64,000 nucleotides of DNA from R-RK-3 sp963842775 (lineage in GTDB: Bacteria; Pseudomonadota; Alphaproteobacteria; Rhizobiales; Rhodomicrobiaceae), in assembly GCA_963842775.1 (NCBI GenBank), contig CAWJHQ010000016.1:372001-436000 (forward strand), read 5' to 3'. Position numbers and translations under genes: made by a program. The notes under the pieces were generated by a model. The model was not told the DNA's origin. It ran no database searches and saw only the letters and a list, made by a program, of their open reading frames with translations. Below are positions 1-8,967 of this stretch, one piece after another; the stretch's first letter is position 1; the number at the start of each line of letters is the position of its first letter.

Positions 1-7
1 ATATGAC

Positions 8-964
8 ATGACGACCGATGGCTATAGTAATTTGATGAATGGCGAACGCCATGAGCACGGCGCTCGCTGGTTCGACCGGTTGGCGGCGAATCTGGGCTTC
101 TCCAGCCCGGTGGATTCGCGTGCGGTGATCGAAGAGGCGCTCCGCAACGCCGACGGTAAGGCATTCAGCGCCGCCGAACGCGCCATGCTGCAAAAGACGC
201 TCGACTTCAAGCAGCTTCGGGTCGAGGACGTGATGGTGCGGCGCGCCGAAATCGTCGCAATCGAGGAAAGCGCAAATCTGGGCGAGTTGCTGGCGGTCTT
301 GGCCGAGAGTGGACATTCCCGTGTTCCGGTTTACCGCGATACGCTCGATGAGCCGGTGGGCATGGTGCATGTCAAGGATCTGATGGGCTGGGTCATCGCG
401 CAGGGGCGCAACGGCATTGGCGCGACGAATATGAATCTGGGCGCCGCCGATCTGTCGAAAACGATCGCCGACGCCGGTATCGTGCGCGAGTTGATCTTCG
501 CCCCGCCGTCCATGTCGGCACTCGATCTCCTGGTGCGTATGCAGAATCGTCACATCCATCTGGCGCTGATCATCGACGAGCACGGCGGCACCGACGGGCT
601 GGTCTCCATTGAGGATCTGCTGGAGGAGGTCGTGGGCGACATCGAGGACGAGCACGATGCGGAGGACGCGCCGATGTTCACCGATGACGGCAACGCGCTG
701 ATCGTGGACGCACGTGCCGAGATCGCCGATGTCGAAGCCAAGATCGGCAAGATATTGACCTCCGACGACGATGAGGATGTCGGCACGCTGGGCGGCTTGG
801 TATTCACGATGCTGGGCCGAGTGCCGGCACGTGGCGAAGTCGTGCGTCACCCTGCAGGGCTCGAATTCGAAGTGCTGGACGCCGACCGGCGTCGCGTAAA
901 AAAGCTGAAATTGCGCTTCACCAACGCCGATGGGAGTGAGATGACGCGGATTCAGGCGGCCTGA
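8..964 (+). CDS. corC: CorC/HlyC-type CBS-domain protein (hemolysin family)
   Basis: This 318-residue soluble protein has a pair of CBS domains (roughly residues 70-200; motifs RVEDVMVRRAEIVAI and GHSRVPVYRDTLDEPVGMVH) followed by a CorC/HlyC transporter-associated domain (about 215-300). The lack of membrane segments fits the short CorC type rather than the membrane-anchored CNNM type. Family members are linked to magnesium/cobalt efflux and membrane integrity; the exact substrate is inferred. The ATG at 8 overlaps an upstream TGA (ATGA), which suggests translational coupling to a gene outside the window, usually ybeY in this order. lnt follows, a conserved neighbourhood. Confidence 0.9.
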   Translation: MTTDGYSNLMNGERHEHGARWFDRLAANLGFSSPVDSRAVIEEALRNADGKAFSAAERAMLQKTLDFKQLRVEDVMVRRAEIVAIEESANLGELLAVLAESGHSRVPVYRDTLDEPVGMVHVKDLMGWVIAQGRNGIGATNMNLGAADLSKTIADAGIVRELIFAPPSMSALDLLVRMQNRHIHLALIIDEHGGTDGLVSIEDLLEEVVGDIEDEHDAEDAPMFTDDGNALIVDARAEIADVEAKIGKILTSDDDEDVGTLGGLVFTMLGRVPARGEVVRHPAGLEFEVLDADRRRVKKLKLRFTNADGSEMTRIQAA

Positions 965-1154
965 CCTGGGCACGCGCGGCTGGTGGTCTAAGCTCTTGCC
1001 AGTGATGCGGGCGGTGCCGCGCAGGACGAGTCCATCTGCGCATGTGGTGTTGTCTCTCGCATCCCGATCATATTTCTGCGTTCTCGGCTTATTGCGCTTG
1101 CCTCGGGCCGGTCGATGCGCGATGCGAGCTTCATTGGAAGCGGAGACGCGCGCG

Positions 1155-2822
1155 ATGAGCTTGGCTGATTCGAGACCGAAGCTCGCATGGCTGACGCTTG
1201 GAGCAGTTTCGCGCGGCATTTCTGCCTTGCGCGGCTGGCGGCGCGCCGCGCTCAGCTTCGCGCTCGGAGTGGCATCGGTAGGCGCTTTTGCGCCGTTTCA
1301 TTTCTGGCCGCTGCTGTTCGTCACTTTTCCCGCATTGATCTGGCTGCTTGACGGCATCGCCGCCGAGACTGCAACGACTGCGCCAAAAGCCGCATGGCGG
1401 CAGGCTGCGCTTGCCGGCTGGGCGTTTGGTTTCGGCTTTTTCGTCGCCGGACTTTATTGGATCGGCTTTGCGTTTCTCGTCGAAGCGGAAAAGTTCGCCT
1501 GGCTGATGCCCTTGGCGGTCGCCGCGCTGCCTGCCGGCTTGGCGCTGTTCTACGCCTTGGCGGCCGTGATCGCCGTCGCGCTGTGGCGGCCAGGCGCGGC
1601 GCGCATATTCATCTTCGCGGTCGCCTTCTTCGCCGCGGAATGGCTGCGGGGACACATTCTGACAGGTTTTCCCTGGAATCTCTGGGGGTATGCGCTGGCC
1701 GGGAATGACGCACTGGCGCAGACAACGTCGATCTTCGGCATTTACGGGCTGACATTTCTGACGCTCATTATCGTCGCAAGCCCGGCGGCGCTCGCCGGAT
1801 CGATGGCACGGGACGGCGCGCGAAATTGGCCGCTTCCGGCGATCTGCCTCATGTTCGTCGCGGTGGGCTGGCTGTGGGGCGAGGTCCGTTTGAGCGGGGT
1901 GTCGGGCGCAGTGCATCCTGACGTCCGGCTTCGCATCGTGCAGGCTAACATTCCTCAGGCCGACAAATGGAAGCCGCAGAACCGCCAATGGATTTTCGAG
2001 CGCCTGTTGGCGCTGAGCGCCAAAGGGCCGCAAGCCGGACAGGACGCTGCCGGCATCACCCATCTCATCTGGCCCGAAACATCGGTGCCGTTTCTGTTCA
2101 TGCTGAACGGCGACATCGCCTTGCCCGAAGCACGCACGGCTTTCGCCGATCTGGTCGGCGATGGGACGTCGTTCATCGTTGGAGCGGAACGCATCGACGG
2201 TACGAAGCGGCCAGACGGCAAATATACGGTGGATCGCGTTTTCAACAGTCTTTTCGTGCTTGACGGTGACGCGCGGCTGCTTGGCACTTATGACAAGCAG
2301 CATCTGGTGCCGTTCGGTGAGTATGTGCCGTTCGAGAAAACCATGACCGCGCTGGGCATCACGCAGCTCACCCACATGAATTCCGGCTTCGCCGCCGGCT
2401 CGAGGCGCGGCCTGATGGTGGCTCCCGGAGCGCCGCCCTACGCGCCTCTGATCTGTTATGAAGCGATATTCCCTGAGGGCGTCACGGGAGACGAAGGCCG
2501 TCCGGGCTGGCTGCTGAACCTCACGAACGACGCCTGGTTCGGCACTTCGACAGGCCCATATCAACATCTGCACCAAACGCGGCTCCGTGCCATCGAGCAA
2601 GGATTGCCGCTGATTCGCGCCGCGAATACGGGTATTTCGGCTGTCATCGACAGCTACGGCCGCATTCTCGCCAGCCTGCCTTTGAATGAAATGGGGGCCA
2701 TCGACCACCCGCTTCCGGTTGCGCTTCCGCCCACGCCATATGCACGGTGGGGGGAAAATTGGTTAATCGTAGTGGCCTTTCTCATTTTCATATTGTATAG
2801 AATTGTAACTGTAGTTGAGTGA
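1155..2822 (+). CDS. lnt: Apolipoprotein N-acyltransferase
   Basis: Lnt transfers an acyl chain from phospholipid to the N-terminal cysteine of apolipoproteins in the inner membrane, the last step of lipoprotein maturation. The N-terminal half is strongly hydrophobic with several membrane segments. The C-terminal half is a nitrilase (carbon-nitrogen hydrolase) domain with the expected Glu-Lys-Cys triad visible in IWPETSVPF, YDKQHLVPFGEYVP and PLICYEAIFPE. The reading frame is open from a TTG at 996, but ATG 1155 has GGAG nine bases upstream and gives 555 residues, near family length; ATG 1122 is the alternative. A last hydrophobic segment lies at the C-terminus. Confidence 0.92.
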   Translation: MSLADSRPKLAWLTLGAVSRGISALRGWRRAALSFALGVASVGAFAPFHFWPLLFVTFPALIWLLDGIAAETATTAPKAAWRQAALAGWAFGFGFFVAGLYWIGFAFLVEAEKFAWLMPLAVAALPAGLALFYALAAVIAVALWRPGAARIFIFAVAFFAAEWLRGHILTGFPWNLWGYALAGNDALAQTTSIFGIYGLTFLTLIIVASPAALAGSMARDGARNWPLPAICLMFVAVGWLWGEVRLSGVSGAVHPDVRLRIVQANIPQADKWKPQNRQWIFERLLALSAKGPQAGQDAAGITHLIWPETSVPFLFMLNGDIALPEARTAFADLVGDGTSFIVGAERIDGTKRPDGKYTVDRVFNSLFVLDGDARLLGTYDKQHLVPFGEYVPFEKTMTALGITQLTHMNSGFAAGSRRGLMVAPGAPPYAPLICYEAIFPEGVTGDEGRPGWLLNLTNDAWFGTSTGPYQHLHQTRLRAIEQGLPLIRAANTGISAVIDSYGRILASLPLNEMGAIDHPLPVALPPTPYARWGENWLIVVAFLIFILYRIVTVVE

Positions 2823-2931
2823 CCGCCAAAATATCAAGCATCGCGAGCATCAGGTCTAATCAGATCGGGGGATCCCCACTCATAAGTGGTAGGGGCAGGT
2901 AACCACAATTTTAAGTTGCGTTGCTGATTTA

Positions 2932-2961
2932 TTGACGCGTGAGGCCATGGGGGCTTACAAC
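2932..2961 (+). promoter_or_regulatory. Possible sigma-70 promoter for the xre gene
   Basis: In the 214-base gap between lnt and the xre gene, TTGACG at 2932 and TACAAC at 2956 are separated by 18 bases and resemble alphaproteobacterial -35 and -10 boxes. It lies about 75 bases before the xre start. Only the sequence match supports it. Confidence 0.3.
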
Positions 2962-3036
2962 CGCGCATTGTATGCATTGTTATATATCAGTGTGGCGCGT
3001 TGTATTCGCAAAAAGTGACAGGGCACGATTGGGAAA

Positions 3037-3547
3037 ATGGTAAGCAAGGAAATTACGCCGGGGGGCGTCGAGGAGAGGCTAGAGGCACCAGGCCGGAAGC
3101 CGAATCCGATGGATATTCACGTAGGCAGCCGCGTCCGTCTCCGCCGAATGGTGGTTGGCATGAGCCAGGAAAAGCTTGGCGAGCGGATGGGATTGACCTT
3201 CCAGCAAATCCAGAAATATGAAAAGGGCACCAACCGGATTGGCGCCAGCCGTCTGTTTCAGCTTTCGCAAATTCTGGATGTTACGGTGCAGTTCTTTTTC
3301 GAGGACGCCCCGAGCGCGATCATGGGCCGCCATGCGGCGCACGCCGGTGCATTCGCGGAATCCAGAACCGAAGCTTTTCTGCTCGACTTTCTCAACAGCC
3401 GCGACGGGCTCGAACTCAATCAGGGCTTTCGTCAAGATCACCGATCCCAAGGTGCGTAAGCGCGTTGTGGAACTGGTGAGGGCGCTGAGTGAGGACGTCG
3501 TGGTCGAGGCGAATTTGCGTGCAGTTCCCGCACAATCGGTTGACTAG
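3037..3547 (+). CDS. XRE-family helix-turn-helix regulator, frameshifted
   Basis: A small Cro/C1-type DNA-binding regulator. The HTH covers about residues 28-85 (GMSQEKLGERMGLTFQQIQKY, then KGTNRIGASRL), and the FFFEDAP linker is typical of a group very common in Rhizobiales. The annotated frame runs to a stop at 3459, but the conserved tail AFVKITDPKVRKRVVELVRAL is in the +1 frame and ends at 3547. Removing one G from the GGG at 3423-3425 (CAGGGCTTT) joins both parts into one normal protein of about 170 residues. Its place directly before metK is conserved; whether it controls metK is inference. Confidence 0.85.
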
Positions 3548-3574
3548 ACGCTCATAATGCTTCTTTCTCGCGCG

Positions 3575-3603
3575 GGCGCTTGCGCCGCTATGGCGTAAGC
3601 CAT
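3575..3603 (+). other. Two short hairpins in the metK leader
   Basis: Between xre and metK the sequence can form GGCG-CTTG-CGCC (about 3575-3586) and ATGGC-GTAA-GCCAT (3590-3603). The second ends about 25 bases before the metK ribosome binding site. They may terminate xre or act on metK. I could not match them to a known S-adenosylmethionine riboswitch class. Confidence 0.35.
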
Positions 3604-3643
3604 ATTTTGCCTGCGTAATTTTCTGTGAGGAAGGAAGCATTTG

Positions 3644-4813
3644 GTGTCCCGCGCACAATATTTGTTCACCAGCGAATCGGTGTCGGAAGGTCATCCGGAC
3701 AAGGTTTGCGATCAGATCTCCGACGCCGTCGTGGACTTATATCTTGGTGCGGATCCTTATGCCCGCGTTGCGGTCGAAACGCTTGCAACGACCAACAGGA
3801 TCATCCTGGCCGGCGAGGTGCGCGGTCCGCACTCTGTAACACACGAAATGATGGAAGATGCTGCGCGTAAATGCGTAAAGCATATCGGTTACGAGCAAGC
3901 CGGCTTTCATTGGCGCGACCTGGACGTGCATTGCTACGTGCATGAGCAATCCAGCGACATCGCGCAAGGCGTCGACGCTTCGGGCACGAAGGACGAGGGC
4001 GCGGGCGATCAAGGCATCATGTTCGGCTATGGCTGCACCGAAACCGAAGATTACATGCCGGCGCCGCTCTATTATGCCCACCGCATTCTGGAAGACATGG
4101 CCAAGGCCCGGCGCGCGGGGACAGTGCCCGAACTCGGCCCTGACGCCAAGAGTCAGGTCACGCTGCTCTACGAAGACGGCAAACCGGTCAAGGCAACATC
4201 GATCGTGGTCTCCACCCAGCACGGCGAGGATGTTTCGCAGAAGCGGGTGCATGAGATCGTGCGCGGTTTCGTCGAAAGTGTCATTCCGCGAGGCTGGATG
4301 CCGTCCGAAGAAGAATTCTACATCAATCCCACCGGCCGCTTCGTGGTCGGCGGTCCCGATGGCGATGCGGGCCTCACGGGTCGCAAGATCATCGTCGACA
4401 CCTATGGCGGCGCGGCGCCTCACGGCGGCGGAGCCTTTTCCGGCAAGGATCCGACCAAGGTGGACCGCTCTGCGGCCTATGCGGCGCGCTATATCGCGAA
4501 GAATGTCGTGGCGGCCGGGCTGGCGGAAAAATGCACGCTGCAGCTCTCTTATGCCATCGGCGTGTCCAAGCCGCTGTCGATCTATGTCGACTTCTCGGGC
4601 ACGGGCCATGTCGACGCGCAAAAGCTGGAAAAGGCGATCGCCGAAGTGATGGACCTCAGCCCGCGCGGTATTCGTGAGCATCTGGGCCTTAACCGCCCGA
4701 TCTATCAGCGCACTGCGGCTTATGGTCATTTTGGGCGCAAGCCGGACAATGATGGCGGCTTTGCCTGGGAAAAGCTTGACCTTGTGGAGCCGCTGAAGGA
4801 CGCGCTCACTTAA
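3644..4813 (+). CDS. metK: S-adenosylmethionine synthetase
   Basis: MetK makes S-adenosylmethionine from ATP and methionine in the cytoplasm. The 389-residue product is full length and shows the family signatures: the N-terminal TSESVSEGHPDKVCDQISDA, the core GAGDQGIMFGYG and the glycine-rich GGAAPHGGGAFSGKDPTKVD loop. I chose GTG 3644, giving MSRAQYLFTS, because AAGGA at 3631-3635 lies eight bases upstream; TTG 3641 in the same frame is possible. No frameshift is visible. It sits between the xre regulator and trmB, the usual alphaproteobacterial order. Confidence 0.95.
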   Translation: MSRAQYLFTSESVSEGHPDKVCDQISDAVVDLYLGADPYARVAVETLATTNRIILAGEVRGPHSVTHEMMEDAARKCVKHIGYEQAGFHWRDLDVHCYVHEQSSDIAQGVDASGTKDEGAGDQGIMFGYGCTETEDYMPAPLYYAHRILEDMAKARRAGTVPELGPDAKSQVTLLYEDGKPVKATSIVVSTQHGEDVSQKRVHEIVRGFVESVIPRGWMPSEEEFYINPTGRFVVGGPDGDAGLTGRKIIVDTYGGAAPHGGGAFSGKDPTKVDRSAAYAARYIAKNVVAAGLAEKCTLQLSYAIGVSKPLSIYVDFSGTGHVDAQKLEKAIAEVMDLSPRGIREHLGLNRPIYQRTAAYGHFGRKPDNDGGFAWEKLDLVEPLKDALT

Positions 4814-4877
4814 GAGATGGGCCGATCTCCACAAAGGCGGCGTGGACGCCGGTTCTTTGTGAAAAGACCACGCATGA

Positions 4878-4930
4878 GCAAAGGGATAGAGTCCCGTCCT
4901 GATTCCGTCAGGGCGATGTTCAGGCTCTAG
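4878..4930 (-). repeat. Diverged partial copy of the RIME-like intergenic repeat
   Basis: The stretch from AAAGGGATAGAG to GGCTCTAG between metK and trmB resembles the left hairpin block of the repeat found at 27092-27197, in the same (reverse) orientation, with several substitutions. It lacks the second half. It ends about ten bases before the trmB start. Confidence 0.45.
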
Positions 4931-4940
4931 CGGATGACGG

Positions 4941-5684
4941 ATGCATACGGCGCCGGATGGTGCGGATCAGCTGGATAGGCCTCGGCGGCGCCGACAACTT
5001 TACGGCCGCCGCGTTGGCCGCGCGCTGACAGACGATCTTGAGCGCCTGATCGCCACCCGTCTGCCGCCGCTGCGGCTCGATTTGAGCCAGCCGCCGCCCG
5101 AGCCGCTGAGCGGCATATTCGCCGCGCCGGTCGAGCCCCTGAGCGGCATCTTCGCCGCTCCAGTCGAGGACGTCTGGCTGGAGATCGGCTTCGGTGGCGG
5201 AGAGCACTTGTTCTGGCAGGCCGAGCATCGCCGTTCGATAGGTTTTATCGGCTGCGAGCCATTCCTTTCTGGTGTGGCCAAGCTGGTCCGCAGCATCGAT
5301 GAGGCGGGCCTTGGGACTGTGCGTTTGCACGATGACGATGCGCGCCACGTACTCGATTGGTTGCCGGAGGCAAGCATCGGCCGCGTCTTCGTTCTGTTTC
5401 CCGATCCGTGGCCGAAGAAACGGCACCGCAAGCGGCGCTTTCTGAATGAGGATGGCCTGTCGAGCCTGGCGCGTGTGCTGCGCATCGGTGGAGAGTTGCG
5501 TTTCGCGACCGACATCGCCGACTACGCGGCCATGGTCACAGGATCGATCGGAACGCGCGGCGATTTCGCTGCTCGCCCCGGCCTGCTTCAGGAACGCCCC
5601 TCCGACTGGCCGCTCACGCGCTATGCGGAAAAGGCAATCGCCGCGGGCCGGGTCTGCCAGTTTTTCCGTTTCGAGCGCGTTTGA
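4941..5684 (+). CDS. trmB: tRNA (guanine-N7-)-methyltransferase
   Basis: TrmB methylates G46 in the tRNA variable loop using S-adenosylmethionine. The 247-residue product has the motif I region WLEIGFGGGEHLFWQA, the acceptor-binding part GFIGCEPF and the diagnostic FPDPWPKKRHRKRRF. Start ATG 4941 leads directly into the conserved RRRRQLYGRR; no strong ribosome binding site was seen. An unusual feature is a tandem duplication of 11 residues (PLSGIFAAPVE twice, 5100-5165) just before the methyltransferase core, which lengthens an otherwise ordinary linker. It follows metK, the source of its cofactor. Confidence 0.93.
   Translation: MHTAPDGADQLDRPRRRRQLYGRRVGRALTDDLERLIATRLPPLRLDLSQPPPEPLSGIFAAPVEPLSGIFAAPVEDVWLEIGFGGGEHLFWQAEHRRSIGFIGCEPFLSGVAKLVRSIDEAGLGTVRLHDDDARHVLDWLPEASIGRVFVLFPDPWPKKRHRKRRFLNEDGLSSLARVLRIGGELRFATDIADYAAMVTGSIGTRGDFAARPGLLQERPSDWPLTRYAEKAIAAGRVCQFFRFERV
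5100..5165 (+). repeat. 33-bp tandem duplication inside trmB
   Basis: Two adjacent 33-base units (5100-5132 and 5133-5165) differ at only a few positions, mostly at third codon positions, and keep the reading frame. They encode the same 11 residues twice. Confidence 0.85.
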
Positions 5685-5884
5685 AATAACCGGTGAATGG
5701 GCGGCGATTTTGCATCTGGCGCGAAAAAATGCGGGCCAATGTTTCGCGATGGCTGGCTGCTCCCCGAAAAAAGCCCAAAAACTTTGGGGAACGGCGCGAA
5801 AACCATGCGGCTGCCGCAACACAGCCTTGCGCTATCACACAAAGTTGCCTAGATTATAACTGCTCATGATCATCTCGACTGTGG

Positions 5885-5910
5885 AGAGTGGGCCCCGTCG
5901 GGTCCGCTCT
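5885..5910 (+). terminator. Hairpin with T-rich tail in the rimP leader
   Basis: AGAGTGGGCCC-CGTC-GGGTCCGCTCT forms an 11-pair stem with two G-T pairs, followed by TTTCTTTG. It resembles an intrinsic terminator or attenuator about 55 bases before rimP. Since the operon encodes NusA, attenuation by its product is possible, but this is inference. Confidence 0.5.
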
Positions 5911-5965
5911 TTTCTTTGTTCGGGCAACTTCAACTCAATCGAGACAGGATTTTAGGCGAGCGGCG

Positions 5966-6565
5966 ATGGCTGAACTGGCTGAGGGCAATTTGCACGAGCG
6001 CTTCATGCGTGAGAGCGGCCTTGCTGCCGAAATTGCCACGCTTGCCGAACCGGTGATCGAGGAGTTGGGCCTGCGTCTGGTGCGCGTCAAGATTTCCGCC
6101 CAGAGCGGGACGATAGTGCAGATCATGGCCGACCGTCCGAACGGCGCGATATCGGTTGACGATTGCGCGTTGATCAGCCGGCGGATTTCGCCGTTGCTCG
6201 ATGCGCATGATCCGATCCCGGGGGGATATACGCTTGAAGTATCCTCGCCCGGCATCGATCGTCCGCTGGTGCGCCCATCCGATTTCGAGGATTGGGCGGG
6301 CTTCGAGGCCAAGATCGAGCTGAAGGAATTGGTCGATGGCCGCCGCCGCTTCCGGGGAATTCTGGAAGGCTATGAGGACGGTGAAGCCAGATTGCGTATT
6401 GAGTTGAAGGATTATGACGAGCCGCAAATTGTTGGCCTGCCGGTCGCCTTGATTGGCGAAGCCAAGCTGGTGATGACCGACAGCCTCTTGAAGCTGGCTC
6501 AATCCGCCAATGCGGCAAACGGTGCCGCGGGCGACGAGGAGCCGGATGGTGAAATTTTGGAGTGA
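5966..6565 (+). CDS. rimP: Ribosome maturation factor RimP
   Basis: RimP is needed for maturation of the 30S subunit. The 199-residue product has the conserved LRLVRVKIS segment, DDCALISRRISPLLD and the signature YTLEVSSPGIDRPLVRPSDF, followed by the Sm-like C-terminal domain (about 95-170) and a slightly acidic tail. ATG 5966 is chosen because AGGCGAG lies just upstream and because it gives the normal length; the longer open frame from 5888 would start inside the leader hairpin. It is the first gene of the rimP-nusA-ylxR-infB operon, and nusA begins seven bases after its stop. Confidence 0.93.
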   Translation: MAELAEGNLHERFMRESGLAAEIATLAEPVIEELGLRLVRVKISAQSGTIVQIMADRPNGAISVDDCALISRRISPLLDAHDPIPGGYTLEVSSPGIDRPLVRPSDFEDWAGFEAKIELKELVDGRRRFRGILEGYEDGEARLRIELKDYDEPQIVGLPVALIGEAKLVMTDSLLKLAQSANAANGAAGDEEPDGEILE

Positions 6566-6571
6566 TCATTG

Positions 6572-8155
6572 ATGGCGCAGCAGGGTGTTAGCGCAAACAG
6601 GCTGGAATTGTTGCAGATCGCAGATGCTGTCGCGCGCGAGAAATCGATCGATCGCATGCTGGTTATCGGCGCCATGGAAGACGCCATCCAGAAGGCGGCC
6701 AAGTCCCGCTATGGCAGCGAGAATGAAATTCGCGCCGAGATCGATCCCAAGACCGGCGAGATCCGCTTGGCCCGCCTGCTTGAAGTGGTTGAGGCCGTTG
6801 TTCAGGACGCCGTGGAAATTGCGTTGAAGGACGCCCGGAAGCGGAACCCGGAAGCCAACATCGGCGACTTCATCGCCGAACCTTTGCCGCCGCTCGATTT
6901 CGGCCGCGTCGCCGCGCAGAACGCCAAGCAGGTGATCGTGCAAAAGGTGCGCGAAGCTGAGCGTGAACGGCAATATGACGAGTATAAGGACCGCATCGGC
7001 GATATCTCCAACGGCGTCGTCAAGCGCGTCGAATATGGCAATGTTGTCGTCGACATGGGCCGCGCCGAGGCTGTCGTCCGCCGCGACGAGACGCTGCCGC
7101 GCGAGACCTATCGCTATGGCGACCGCATCCGCGCCTATATTTACGATGTACGCCGGGAGCAGCGCGGCCCGCAGATCTTCCTGTCGCGTACGCGGCCTGA
7201 ATTCATGGCCAAGCTCTTCGCTCAGGAAGTTCCCGAGATCTATGACGGCGTCGTCGAGCTGAAATCCGTCGCGCGCGATCCGGGCAGCCGCGCCAAAATC
7301 GCCGTGGTGTCCAAGGACAGCTCGATTGACCCGGTCGGCGCCTGTGTCGGCATGCGCGGTTCGCGCGTGCAGGCCGTGGTGAACGAATTACAGGGTGAAA
7401 AGATCGATATCATCCAGTGGTCGCCAGACGCGGCCACCTTCATCGTCAACGCCTTGGCGCCCGCCGAAGTAGCGAAAGTCGTGCTCGATGAAGACGCTGA
7501 ACGTATTGAAGTTGTTGTCCCCGATGACCAGCTTTCGTTAGCCATCGGACGGCGCGGCCAGAATGTGCGCCTTGCCTCACAGCTCACCGGCTGGGACATC
7601 GACATTCTCACCGAAGCCGAGGAATCGGAGCGTCGCCAGAAGGAATTCAACGAGCGCTCCAATACCTTCATGGAAGCGCTTGACGTCGATGAGGTGATCG
7701 CGCAGCTGCTGGCCTCGGAAGGGTTCACCAGCGTCGAAGAAGTCGCCTATGTCGAGGCGCATGAAGTTGCCGCCATTGAAGGCTTCGACGAGACGACGGC
7801 TGAGGAAATCCAGACCCGTGCCGTGGAATATCTCGAGCGCCGGGAAAACGAGCTCGACAAGAAGCGCCAGGAGCTGGGTGTCGAAGACGAGTTGATGGAA
7901 GTGCCCGGCCTCGGTAAGGCGATGCTGGTGGCGCTCGGCGAGCATGGCATAAAGACAGTTGAGGATCTGGCGGATTGCGCCACCGACGATTTGATCGGCT
8001 GGAGTGAAAAGAAGGACGGTTCCATAACGCGGCACAAGGGTATTCTGGACGGTTTCGACCTCACCCGTGAGGACGCCGAGCAGATGATTCTCAATGCGCG
8101 TATTCACGCTGGCTGGATCGAAGCAGAGCCGGAGGCCGACGCCGAGTTCGGATGA
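6572..8155 (+). CDS. nusA: Transcription termination/antitermination factor NusA
   Basis: NusA binds RNA polymerase and controls pausing, termination and antitermination. In order: N-terminal polymerase-binding domain (1-125), S1 domain (about 135-200; ISNGVVKRVEYGNVVVDMG), two KH domains (about 200-345; GACVGMRGSRVQAVVNEL and LAIGRRGQNVRLA), then two helix-hairpin-helix repeats, the second with the motif MEVPGLGKAMLVALGEHGI. ATG 6572 has GGAG nine bases upstream. The frame stops at 8155, but the +1 frame continues with an acidic tail (SSDDAESSDDEAIDADPD) to a stop at 8213. Such tails are typical of the family, so a one-base insertion near 8144 is likely. Confidence 0.93.
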   Translation: MAQQGVSANRLELLQIADAVAREKSIDRMLVIGAMEDAIQKAAKSRYGSENEIRAEIDPKTGEIRLARLLEVVEAVVQDAVEIALKDARKRNPEANIGDFIAEPLPPLDFGRVAAQNAKQVIVQKVREAERERQYDEYKDRIGDISNGVVKRVEYGNVVVDMGRAEAVVRRDETLPRETYRYGDRIRAYIYDVRREQRGPQIFLSRTRPEFMAKLFAQEVPEIYDGVVELKSVARDPGSRAKIAVVSKDSSIDPVGACVGMRGSRVQAVVNELQGEKIDIIQWSPDAATFIVNALAPAEVAKVVLDEDAERIEVVVPDDQLSLAIGRRGQNVRLASQLTGWDIDILTEAEESERRQKEFNERSNTFMEALDVDEVIAQLLASEGFTSVEEVAYVEAHEVAAIEGFDETTAEEIQTRAVEYLERRENELDKKRQELGVEDELMEVPGLGKAMLVALGEHGIKTVEDLADCATDDLIGWSEKKDGSITRHKGILDGFDLTREDAEQMILNARIHAGWIEAEPEADAEFG

Positions 8156-8262
8156 TGCAGAGAGTTCAGACGACGAAGCGATCGACGCGGACCCGGATCT
8201 GGCCAAGAATTAAGTGAGACAGCAGGAAAAACACCGTCATTCTGTGTCGCCGAAGAGACAGC

Positions 8263-8967
8263 GTGACGGATTCCCAGCAGGCGGATCGAATAGAATTAGT
8301 GAAGTCTTCGCTACAAGAGGATAGATATAGAGCACGACCTATCCGGCAATGTGCGCTCGACCGCACCCGTAGCCGGGAAGACGAACTTTTGCGTTTTGTG
8401 CTCGACCCGGAAGGCAGGGTTGTGCCCGATATCAAAAGAAAGCTTCCCGGGCGTGGAGTTTGGATCACGGGTACGTATGAGGCCGTCGCTAACTCCGTGC
8501 GGCGGAAAGTTTTCGCCCGCAGTTTCCGGCGCGCCGTCGCAGTTACCGAGGACTTGCCCGATATCGTTGCCGATTTGTTGCGGCGCGCTGCTTTGCAGGA
8601 TCTGGCTTTCGCCAATAAAGCGAGTTTGGTGGTCGCCGGTTACGCGAAGGTCGAGAAGGCGCTCGGCACGGGAAAAGCGATCGCACTTCTGCATGCCTCC
8701 GACGCGTCGAGCGACGGTTGCCGTAAGCTCGATCGGCGCGCTCACGCGGTGCCGGGGAATAGCACCGGAGCGGATGGTCCGGTCGTGTGCTTCACCTCGG
8801 CGGAACTGAGTACCGCCCTGGGCAGGGAAAATGTCATTCATGCCGCCATTGCGGATGGCGGCGCCGGCCGGAAATTTCTTTGGTCGGCAACACGATTTAT
8901 GAATTATAAGGGAACACGTCCGGCGGCCGCATCCGTGGCGGACACGTCCGAGCAGGATTACGAATGA
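8263..8967 (+). CDS. ylxR: YlxR/RnpM-type RNA-binding protein with L7Ae-like domain
   Basis: A two-part protein. The N-terminal DUF448 (YlxR) domain, about residues 27-95, includes RQCALDRTRSREDELLRFV and KRKLPGRGVWIT. The second part (about 105-190) resembles a ribosomal L7Ae/L30e fold. In Firmicutes YlxR (RnpM) modulates RNase P; the role in alphaproteobacteria is inferred. The first conserved cysteine of the usual RxC motif is present. Start is GTG 8263. It lies between nusA and infB and its TGA overlaps the infB ATG by four bases, indicating coupling. Confidence 0.85.
   Translation: MTDSQQADRIELVKSSLQEDRYRARPIRQCALDRTRSREDELLRFVLDPEGRVVPDIKRKLPGRGVWITGTYEAVANSVRRKVFARSFRRAVAVTEDLPDIVADLLRRAALQDLAFANKASLVVAGYAKVEKALGTGKAIALLHASDASSDGCRKLDRRAHAVPGNSTGADGPVVCFTSAELSTALGRENVIHAAIADGGAGRKFLWSATRFMNYKGTRPAAASVADTSEQDYE

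Noticed and set aside
3548..3643. A riboswitch for S-adenosylmethionine before metK
   Set aside because: Two hairpins exist, but I could not match the conserved cores of SAM-II or SAM/SAH riboswitches.
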